21,114 nucleotides of DNA. It comes from Chloroflexota bacterium (GTDB lineage: Bacteria; Chloroflexota; Anaerolineae; B4-G1). The stretch is from assembly GCA_011046405.1 (NCBI GenBank), contig DSAR01000209.1:1-21114 (forward strand). Direction: 5' to 3'. Positions 15,619 to 21,114 of this stretch are shown here, piece after piece. The position numbers and the translations under genes were made by a program. Numbering within the stretch: the stretch's first letter is position 1; every line of letters begins with the position of its first letter. Below the pieces are notes generated by a model. That model saw only the letters and a list, made by a program, of their open reading frames with translations, was not told the DNA's origin and ran no database searches.

Positions 15619-15674
15619 AAAAAAAACAACGGCGTGAACGACAGTTTGTACCCTGTCGTTCACGCCAGTTTTTT
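15619..15674. terminator. Bidirectional intrinsic terminator
   Basis: Perfect 14-bp stem GGCGTGAACGACAG / CTGTCGTTCACGCC (15631-15644, 15653-15666) with an 8-base loop. On the minus strand the stem is followed after four bases by eight T's (complement of A's at 15619-15626). On the plus strand six T's follow at 15669-15674. It lies 64-107 bases after the stop of the NarL-type regulator, so it should end the comQ-comP-regulator transcript before the NRPS operon. Confidence 0.88.
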
Positions 15675-15682
15675 ATGCCAAC

Positions 15683-15704
15683 TACCTGTCGTATCCGACA
15701 GGTA
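15683..15704. promoter_or_regulatory. Inverted repeat TACCTGTCG-N4-CGACAGGTA, possible operator
   Basis: Perfect palindrome with 9-base arms and a 4-base spacer (TATC). It sits 34 bases after the regulator's stop codon and upstream of the peptide/NRPS operon. No T-run follows on either strand. The Bacillus ComA box is also an inverted repeat with a 4-base spacer, and NarL-type dimers generally bind such sites, so an operator role is plausible. The core CTGTCG/CGACAG recurs in the adjacent terminator stem, so a simple tandem hairpin is the alternative. Confidence 0.45.
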
Positions 15705-15737
15705 AGCCAAACTTCTACGACACAGTTGCCTGGAAAA

Positions 15738-16385
15738 TCACATCTCCACCAATCCCCTCTGGATCGCTCGCGACGTGAGCTCAATTCTCGTAGAAACCCC
15801 CACCTTTGAGAGAAGATTGGAGACGTGAAAGCGTACCGTACGCTCTGAAATGAGGAGGAGATCGGCGGCTTCTTGATTGGAATACCCCTTGACCACCAAT
15901 CTCAGGACCTCTCGCTCCCGTTCTGTCAATTGTTCCTCGTGTGTGCAAGCGGTAGATTTGCCTTCAATCATGTGTTGAACGACTTTGTCAGCGATTTGGG
16001 GGCTTAGCCAGGTCTGGCCCCGTGTCACCGCACGAATCGCATCGACCACGTAATCCACGGCGTCGTCTTTGAGCAAATACCCATTCACACCCTCAGCGAG
16101 CATTCTGAACACATACCGGTCATAGGCATACGCCGACAGCACGATAATGTTCAATTTAGGGCAGCGAGGGCGGATCTCCCGGACGACGGATAGGCCATCC
16201 ATTTCAGGCATTTGCACGTCCAGGACAAACACGTCTGGTTGCATCGATTCGACAAACTTCAAAGCCTGTGAACCATCGGCTGCTTCGCCTACGACCTTGA
16301 TACCTGGCTCCCGCTGAAGCGCGCTACAGACGCCGAAACGGACAATCGGATGGTCATCAGCTAAAACTACTCGTATTTCATCCAA
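15738..16385 (-). CDS. NarL/FixJ-family response regulator, ComA-like
   Basis: DNA-binding response regulator. The receiver covers about residues 1-120: acidic pair D10-D11 (VVLADDHP), phosphorylation site D56 (VFVLDVQMP), S84 and K106 (GYLLKDD). The C-terminal LuxR-type helix-turn-helix starts at LTEREREVLRLV, with SNQEAADLLLISERTVRFHVSNLL as recognition region. The start chosen is TTG 16385, because AGGAGG lies exactly six bases upstream; it gives 215 residues, close to the 214 of ComA. An ATG 11 codons earlier (16418) would add an atypical tail. A kinase of the matching HisKA_3 class is encoded just upstream, making them a cognate pair. The likely target is the peptide/NRPS operon. ComA identity is by context and architecture, since NarL-type regulators are very common. 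Confidence 0.92.
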   Translation of the reverse strand: MDEIRVVLADDHPIVRFGVCSALQREPGIKVVGEAADGSQALKFVESMQPDVFVLDVQMPEMDGLSVVREIRPRCPKLNIIVLSAYAYDRYVFRMLAEGVNGYLLKDDAVDYVVDAIRAVTRGQTWLSPQIADKVVQHMIEGKSTACTHEEQLTEREREVLRLVVKGYSNQEAADLLLISERTVRFHVSNLLSKVGVSTRIELTSRAIQRGLVEM

Positions 16386-16567
16386 TGGAGACCTCCTCTC
16401 GAACCTAACGCCGTTCAAACAGTGTGAAAAGCGACTACTCCCGCGGGTCTACGCGGATGGGGGAAACGACTTCATGATATACAGACGTAGATCCACCCAA
16501 ATCAATACATGTAGGAGTTTTAATATGAAGTCGAGTCCTTTAGCAAATCTTGACTTTTTTGAGCAAC

Positions 16568-19054
16568 CTACACGGGTATTCGAACGCGCAAGCGTGTACC
16601 CTTCCCGGGTCGAGATGTCAATTCAAACTCACCTTCCAATAGCTCGACCCGTTCACGAATACCGAGTAAACCAAAATGGCCCTCGACGACCAGTTGCTCC
16701 ATCGCATCAGGCACGACAAAACCAACACCATCATCCTGGATTTCCAGATCCACGTTCGCCCCATCCCGGTACATCCGCACCATCACCAGGCTGGCATCGG
16801 CGTGCTTGATGATATTGGACAAAGCTTCTTGGTGAATTCTAAGCAAAAACACTGCCCTGTGTTCCTGAAGCTCCCAATCCGTATCGTCCTCTAACTGCAA
16901 TCGAACCTCCAGGCGATGTTGTCCCCCCATCTCCTCGGTGTAGGCCTGGATGGCGGAAGCGAGACCAAATGCGTCCAACAGTGGCGGACGTAGTTCTCTA
17001 CAAATACACCTCAACTCGTTTACGAGTTCACTCATTTCTTCTCGCGTTCTATCCAGCCCCAAACGCACGTCACAACTCTCGATCTGAGCGAGATACTCGC
17101 CTAACTGGTATCGCAAGGAAATCAGCTTTTGAACGGGGCTGTCGTGGAGTTCCCACGCCAGGCGTTTCCGTTCCTCCTCCCGGACAATCAAGAGCTGTTG
17201 ATGCATCTGCCCAAGAATTCGATGACTGGTCTCGACTGTCTCCTTCTGCAAGCGCAGTTCCTCCACCATCAAGACGTTCTTGACCGCCACCGCAATCTGA
17301 TGGCTGAGCGTTTCGAGGATCTTCAAATCGTCCAGAGCGAAGCGTTCGTGTCCTACCCGCGGCCCCAGCAACAACAAACCGAGCAGTTTCCCGTCGCTGA
17401 CGATGGGCGACCACCAACGAAACGCCGTATTGTCCACCAGCTTTTGCTCTGATGACCTCAGATTTCTCCGCACGACGTCTCTCTGAAGTCGATATACCTC
17501 GATCGGGCGATTGATCTTGACGAGGTAGCGTCCCAATGCACCATCTATCGCCACGCTCAAGAGAGCTAGGTCTACGAAACTTTCGCCATATTGCTGCCCC
17601 ACCACCTGGGACGGGTTACAGACGTCCGGCAACAACAACGCGGCCCCACGCACCCGCAACGCATCACCCACGTACCTCAATAGTGAATCCTCCAATGCGG
17701 AGCGGTCCAAGCGACCGGTCAAGTAACGACTCACGTCGCTTACCAAACTTTCATAATCGTACCAGCCACCATAGAAAACCTGATCGACAATCCGCTTGAA
17801 TCGATCCCGTAAAGGGATCGCGGCCACACTCGTAATGATCAAAAGCGAGATGCCGATCAACTCGTGGGCAAACACAGCACCAGGTAAAAAGCGATCGAGT
17901 AAGCGCAAGAGCAGGATGTAAACACAAACCGGAAGAAACGCAACAGCCAGATAGACCAGGCTATGACCCAACACCAAATCGACTCGTAATAGATCGAAAC
18001 GCACGATGGCATACCAATACGTCAAAGGAGTAAATATCAAAAAAAGCAACGTCAGGGGATAGGGTATGAAGGGAAACCCGAAAATATCCGGCAAGATCGA
18101 GAAAAACAAAACCGGGGCGAAACTCCACCCGGTGCCCAACACAACAACGCGGAGACGGCGCTTCGTATCCGCTGACTTGCTAATCACATAGGTATAGCCT
18201 AGCCAGGCCAGACATCCCAAGACAGAAGCGCCCAACACGATCCGGACGCCCACTATCCCCCACGTTGCACGCCAGTGATGGGATACAGGACCCACCAACA
18301 GATAGGGCAATCCCAGCGCTGCGGCCAAAACGTAGGCCGCCAGTAAAATATATCGCTGAGGTCTCTGTAAGGCTGTATCGAAAAGCGTGAAGTGAAAATG
18401 CAACAACAACGGCCCCAACACACAGGAAAAAATACCGAATAAATGCCCGGCCCAAACCAGCCCGATGCCGGACAGGGTTCCCGCCACCAGCACCACACTG
18501 CCTAGCAGGCAAAAAGCTCGAAAAAGACGAATCGTCTGGTTCCGATACGAGGATCCCAATACCAGCACACTGATGCCCCAGTAACTAAAGGCAACGAGGA
18601 GAGGAGAGATCATCTCTAACCGTCCCAAGCGTGTCGTCGGGAACAGGCGAAGCGATCGGGAAATCTGCTGGCCATTTCTCTCGACGACGACGTTGAGCGT
18701 ATCCCCCGGTTGTCCTTGCGTAAATGGCCAATGCCAGGCGTCGACGACGTGCTCGTCAATCGCGATCACTCGATCACCTAACCGGACGCCTACCCGTTCA
18801 GCCGGCCCGTCAGATGCCAATGTACTGACACGAAAATTCGCATCCCAATACATACCCAACTCGGCTCGAAACAATACGCCTATTATGGCATATACGTTGA
18901 AGAGCAATACCGCGATCAGGCTACAGATCTCCAGCCAGCGTCCAATGGAACAGGAAGGTCGCATTTTCACGTGTCGAGACCTGGCCCGGATAGAGACGGA
19001 ACGAGGAATGCGCAGATTGCCAGACTCTCGTCCAACGTCGCCGACGATGAACAC
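16568..19054 (-). CDS. comP: ComP-like membrane sensor histidine kinase (PDZ, multi-TM, GAF, HisKA_3, HATPase)
   Basis: 828 residues. Domains in order: first membrane segment about 40-62; a PDZ-like domain about 68-135 (DGPAERVGVRLGDRVIAID); seven or more hydrophobic segments about 148-420; a GAF-like domain about 440-610; a HisKA_3 dimerisation helix with phosphoacceptor H637 in EERKRLAWELHDSPVQ; and an HATPase_c domain with N747 in the N-box (EALSNIIKH), DDGVGF and GHFGLLGIRERV. Bacillus ComP (769 residues) has, as I remember it, the same order including a PDZ-like segment. The SFAP..FF..LP.IF and RFDLLRVDLVLGHS regions resemble it. The GTG start at 19054 has no clear ribosome site; Met31 (ATG 18964), nearer the first membrane helix, is equally possible. 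It follows the comQ-like gene by 59 bases. The presumed ligand is the processed peptide, and the presumed partners are the downstream regulators. Confidence 0.9.
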   Translation of the reverse strand: MFIVGDVGRESGNLRIPRSVSIRARSRHVKMRPSCSIGRWLEICSLIAVLLFNVYAIIGVLFRAELGMYWDANFRVSTLASDGPAERVGVRLGDRVIAIDEHVVDAWHWPFTQGQPGDTLNVVVERNGQQISRSLRLFPTTRLGRLEMISPLLVAFSYWGISVLVLGSSYRNQTIRLFRAFCLLGSVVLVAGTLSGIGLVWAGHLFGIFSCVLGPLLLHFHFTLFDTALQRPQRYILLAAYVLAAALGLPYLLVGPVSHHWRATWGIVGVRIVLGASVLGCLAWLGYTYVISKSADTKRRLRVVVLGTGWSFAPVLFFSILPDIFGFPFIPYPLTLLFLIFTPLTYWYAIVRFDLLRVDLVLGHSLVYLAVAFLPVCVYILLLRLLDRFLPGAVFAHELIGISLLIITSVAAIPLRDRFKRIVDQVFYGGWYDYESLVSDVSRYLTGRLDRSALEDSLLRYVGDALRVRGAALLLPDVCNPSQVVGQQYGESFVDLALLSVAIDGALGRYLVKINRPIEVYRLQRDVVRRNLRSSEQKLVDNTAFRWWSPIVSDGKLLGLLLLGPRVGHERFALDDLKILETLSHQIAVAVKNVLMVEELRLQKETVETSHRILGQMHQQLLIVREEERKRLAWELHDSPVQKLISLRYQLGEYLAQIESCDVRLGLDRTREEMSELVNELRCICRELRPPLLDAFGLASAIQAYTEEMGGQHRLEVRLQLEDDTDWELQEHRAVFLLRIHQEALSNIIKHADASLVMVRMYRDGANVDLEIQDDGVGFVVPDAMEQLVVEGHFGLLGIRERVELLEGEFELTSRPGKGTRLRVRIPV

Positions 19055-19113
19055 CAGATACCATGCGATTGCTTAGCCCTTGAACGCGCCTTCCTTTGGA
19101 TCAAGTTCCCTCC

Positions 19114-20055
19114 TCACAAAATCACGATGCGCGGAATCAAGCACAACAAGCGGTCCAAGTGAGAGCCGGTCAGCAACGTCCGTCGCAGAGCAGACTCTGC
19201 CTGTTGTCCAAGAATCTCGATCTGCAGAAGTTGATAGTACTTGCACCCCAGATCATCAAGCAATTCCCGCAACTGTGAAGCCGCCTGCTCATCCACCGCC
19301 GCTTGAGTCAAGAGAGCTTCCAGGCGCTCGATTTCTACCGGCCCGGCTACTGTCCGTCCATAGACGACCGGCAGTGATGCTTGTCCGGGTCGAAAATCAG
19401 ACAAATTCCCCGGCGTATAAGCGTCTTTGTAATCATCACAGACCTGGAGCAACTGTCCCAGGATACGACCAAAGTCAGCGTAAGCAGATAGAACCTCCGC
19501 CGCTGGATTGCCCAACCGGGCGCCCGCCCAACAAGCCAACGCAAACAAAGCCCCACTCTTGGCTGCAGCGACACGCCAGTACCGCGCTACCGCGTCCTCG
19601 CCCTCCTCCTTTCCGCCGGACAAATCAACGTGCTGTCCCATAGCCATGGTCAAAGCTGCCTGATGAAACTGGGCGATCAAATCCAGGCAAAGCTGAGCGT
19701 CCTCCATCTCCATCAATACAAGCGGGATCGCCGCGAGGCAGGCACTGGCTACATTGAGCGCCTCAGCCTGGCTCAATCCAGCCCAATCCTGTGACTCGAA
19801 CTCATCATCTTCTACTGCATCAAACAACTCGGCAGCTACGTAAAGCAAGAGCCAGGCCGCCAGGACAGGTATGACCTGTTCCGACGCTGCTCCTGCACTG
19901 ATGGCGCAATGGGAACACAGATGCACCAGCGATTGTGCCTCAAACAAATTCTGATTTGCACAATCGAAGGTGTCGCGCATGACCGCCGGCCATCCCGCAT
20001 AATCTTCCCAGGCAGGTAGATCGGCAAGCCACCTTAGAGCTTTGTCAACAAGCAT
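19114..20055 (-). CDS. comQ: Polyprenyl-synthetase-family protein, ComQ-like
   Basis: 313 residues, about the size of ComQ and of trans-prenyl synthases. The second aspartate-rich motif is perfect: D207DYKD211 in LLQVCDDYKDAY, followed by SDFRPGQASLPVVYGR as in the family. GQHVDL (140-145) and the lysine in AAAKSGALFALACWAGA are also typical. The first motif is degenerate: D79-A-V-E-D83-D84, lacking the second Asp of DDxxD. ComQ attaches a geranyl or farnesyl group to a Trp of pre-ComX and helps release it. The neighbouring PDZ-type kinase, NarL regulator and Trp-ended peptide favour that role over isoprenoid biosynthesis. The promoter at 20185-20213 drives it; the ATG at 20055 has only a weak ribosome site. 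A housekeeping prenyl synthase is the alternative. Confidence 0.82.
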   Translation of the reverse strand: MLVDKALRWLADLPAWEDYAGWPAVMRDTFDCANQNLFEAQSLVHLCSHCAISAGAASEQVIPVLAAWLLLYVAAELFDAVEDDEFESQDWAGLSQAEALNVASACLAAIPLVLMEMEDAQLCLDLIAQFHQAALTMAMGQHVDLSGGKEEGEDAVARYWRVAAAKSGALFALACWAGARLGNPAAEVLSAYADFGRILGQLLQVCDDYKDAYTPGNLSDFRPGQASLPVVYGRTVAGPVEIERLEALLTQAAVDEQAASQLRELLDDLGCKYYQLLQIEILGQQAESALRRTLLTGSHLDRLLCLIPRIVIL

Positions 20056-20184
20056 GATTTCAATTCATCACTATGTATACGGTGAGGATTCCGCATAGTA
20101 GGGGCTATTGGAGGTAAAGGGAAAATCGAAGTTCGCGCTATCAACGGTATCATCTCAAAAGTAGAAACCGTCGCAATGCAACAA

Positions 20185-20213
20185 AGAATAACACAAACAT
20201 CGGGGCTTGTCAA
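20185..20213 (-). promoter_or_regulatory. Sigma70-type promoter for the comQ-like gene
   Basis: Minus strand: TTGACA (20208-20213), exactly 17 bases, then TATTCT (20185-20190). This gives a transcription start near 20178 and a leader of about 120 bases to ATG 20055. The perfect -35 and ideal spacing suggest constitutive expression of the comQ-comP-regulator unit. Confidence 0.72.
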
Positions 20214-20319
20214 ATCAACCCACTCTCTCACCTTAAATCATTGCATTGCCTCATACAATACACTCCGCAAAGAATTTCACAGGATAGGCACTAACCTGTC
20301 AGAGCCTGGGCCGAAACAG

Positions 20320-20348
20320 TTGACACAATGCCTCGATTGACTTACAAT
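20320..20348 (+). promoter_or_regulatory. Sigma70-type promoter toward the E1-like gene
   Basis: Plus strand: TTGACA (20320-20325), exactly 17 bases, then TACAAT (20343-20348). Transcription would start near 20355, leaving a leader of about 240 bases that includes the repeat block before ATG 20594. Confidence 0.72.
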
Positions 20349-20422
20349 CTACAGCCAGGACACGAGCGCTGTCAAAAACCAAGGCGGTTCTTTGGGATTT
20401 CGCATGGCCGTGGTGAGAGATT

Positions 20423-20512
20423 AGCCACGAATCCTTCGACTACGCTCAGGACAGGTTTGCACGAATTAACACGAAAAACCCAAAGATTAGTGACAATTCG
20501 TGTCATTCGTGG
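20423..20512. repeat. Second ATTCGTG/CACGAAT repeat block with CTTCGACTACGCTCAGGACA element
   Basis: CACGAAT at 20426 and 20460 and ATTCGTG at 20496 and 20505 form an imperfect inverted arrangement (CCACGAAT ... ATTCGTGG). The 16-mer ATTCGTGTCATTCGTG (20496-20511) is identical to 15522-15537. The element CTTCGACTACGCTCAGGACA lies between the arms. I recall such elements as dispersed intergenic repeats in several bacteria, Chloroflexota among them. Confidence 0.75.
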
Positions 20513-20573
20513 CAAAAAATTGACCACTTGCTAAGCCGAGCAGGCGAACTAGCAGAGAGCCACCAAGGAGAAG

Positions 20574-20597
20574 ATGAAAATGGCAGGCAAGCCATGA
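20574..20597 (+). CDS. Seven-codon leader reading frame (MKMAGKP)
   Basis: ATG at 20574 lies three bases after AAGGAG. The frame encodes seven residues and its TGA overlaps the next gene's ATG (ATGA). The strong ribosome site belongs to this mini-frame and not to the E1-like ATG, 23 bases downstream of it, so the E1-like gene may be translated by coupling. It is too short to prove as a gene. Confidence 0.4.
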   Translation: MKMAGKP

Positions 20598-21114
20598 CCC
20601 CACTACTAGAACGAATTCAAGCGCTAACAAAATCGACGGACGCCGGGACGCGCGACCTGCAAATCATCCGTCAACGAGACGTGCATAAACTGGCCGACGA
20701 CACCGGACGCACCGTCCAAGAGATCGAATTGACCGCGCTGGAGGCCGAAATCGTCCCCTGGCGCTACCTGCGCAACCTCGGCACGCTCGGCGTGGCGGGG
20801 CAGATCAAGCTCCTCCAATCGACCGTCGCCATCGTGGGACAGGGCGGCCTGGGCGGTTACGTCTCGGAGGCGCTGGCCCGCACAGGCGTCGGGCGGCTGG
20901 CCGTGATCGACGGCGACGTCTTCGCCGAGCACAACCTCAACCGGCAACTTCTCAGCGCCGAGCGTAACCTGGGGCTGTCCAAGGTCGAGGCCGCCCGGCG
21001 ACGCATCGCCCAGATCAACAGCGCCGTCGAGGTGATCGCCCACGAGACGATGCTCACCGCCGAGAACCTGCCCCGGCTCCTGGAAGGGGTCGACGTCGTC
21101 GTGGACGCCCTCGA
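20594..21114 (+). CDS. ThiF/MoeB/HesA-family E1-like adenylyltransferase (partial)
   Basis: First 173 codons; the gene continues past the right edge. An N-terminal helical extension of about 55 residues precedes the E1 fold, which begins near WRYLRNLGTLG (56-66). The nucleotide-binding loop is IVGQGGLGG (80-88), followed by VIDGDVFAEHNLNRQ and, downstream, DVVVDAL. Such enzymes adenylate the C-terminal glycine of ubiquitin-like sulfur carriers in thiamine, molybdopterin/tungstopterin or cysteine pathways. The specific branch cannot be told, since the cysteine motifs lie beyond the window; similar long-N-terminus HesA/MoeB proteins occur near tungsten aldehyde oxidoreductases. The gene is GC-rich, unlike the comQ-like neighbour, and divergent from it, so it is probably not part of the NRPS locus. 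The start at 20594 has no ribosome site of its own. Confidence 0.9.
   Translation, partial: MTPLLERIQALTKSTDAGTRDLQIIRQRDVHKLADDTGRTVQEIELTALEAEIVPWRYLRNLGTLGVAGQIKLLQSTVAIVGQGGLGGYVSEALARTGVGRLAVIDGDVFAEHNLNRQLLSAERNLGLSKVEAARRRIAQINSAVEVIAHETMLTAENLPRLLEGVDVVVDAL

Larger units (their letters stand above)
15327..15737. promoter_or_regulatory. Intergenic regulatory region upstream of the peptide/NRPS operon
   Basis: 411 bases without a credible gene. It contains a 9-bp palindrome, a bidirectional terminator and a block of ATTCGTG-type repeats (all listed separately). A TATAAC hexamer on the minus strand (15553-15558) could be a -10 element, but its -35 position (GGAATG) is poor, which would fit an activator-dependent promoter. 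The 9-mer ATTCTCACA occurs twice, at 15401 and 15560. No start of transcription can be fixed from the sequence. Confidence 0.5.
20056..20593. promoter_or_regulatory. Divergent intergenic region between comQ-like and E1-like genes
   Basis: 538 bases without a credible gene; the 68-codon plus-strand reading frame inside it runs through the repeat block. It holds one convincing sigma70-type promoter on each strand, a second ATTCGTG repeat block and a short leader reading frame before the E1-like gene, listed separately. Confidence 0.7.

Noticed and set aside
16386..16567. Possible promoter (TTGATT-18-TATATC) between the kinase and the NarL-type regulator
   Set aside because: Both hexamers are poor matches and spacing is suboptimal; the 182-base gap could equally be an untranslated spacer.
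17070..18512. Additional minus-strand and plus-strand frames inside the kinase gene
   Set aside because: They overlap the fully motif-supported histidine kinase in other frames and show no domains.

Overview
The window is dominated by a leftward (minus-strand) secondary-metabolite locus. From right to left it reads: a ComQ-like prenyl synthetase homologue, a ComP-like membrane histidine kinase, a NarL-type response regulator, a terminator and repeat-rich intergenic region, a receiver-only response regulator, a small ComX-like peptide, an unrecognised 109-residue protein, an MbtH-like protein and a giant non-ribosomal peptide synthetase (NRPS). The NRPS runs off the left edge after 4,653 in-frame codons. 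At the right edge a divergent plus-strand gene encodes the N-terminal part of a ThiF/MoeB/HesA-type E1-like enzyme.

Layout. 1-13961 (-): NRPS with order A-PCP / C-A-PCP / C-A-PCP / C-A-PCP / C-A(partial). All visible condensation motifs (HHxxxDG) and all four carrier serines (GGHSL) are intact, and no epimerase, methyltransferase or thioesterase is seen. 14100-14943 (-): MbtH partner, a 109-aa protein and a 74-aa candidate signal precursor ending in Tyr-Trp-Gly. 14961-16385 (-): two response regulators separated by a bidirectional terminator, an inverted-repeat candidate operator and ATTCGTG-type repeats. 16568-20055 (-): PDZ/multi-TM/GAF histidine kinase and polyprenyl-synthetase-family protein, preceded by a strong sigma70-like promoter. 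20056-20593: divergent intergenic region. 20594-21114 (+): E1-like enzyme.

How the genes may work together. Prenyl transferase, short Trp-ended peptide, PDZ/multi-TM histidine kinase and NarL regulator are the four parts of the ComQXPA quorum-sensing system of Bacillus, which controls the surfactin NRPS. Here the same set lies directly upstream of an NRPS operon. The candidate signal gene sits inside that NRPS operon rather than between comQ and comP, and an extra receiver-only protein lies just before it. I read this as a divergent ComQXPA-like circuit gating NRPS expression by cell density, with possible positive feedback. The component families are visible in the sequence; prenylation of the peptide and the regulatory link are inference.

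Organism. The NRPS and the E1-like gene are strongly GC-rich, while the regulatory block (about 14.7-20.5 kb) is visibly less so. Intergenic ATTCGTGTCATTCGTG repeats, a CTTCGACTACGCTCAGGACA-type element and purine-rich runs inside coding sequence remind me of Chloroflexota (Anaerolineae/Caldilineae-like) genomes, but the window alone cannot prove this. No Bacillus-like base composition is seen, so a ComQXPA-like set here would lie outside its classical Firmicutes range.
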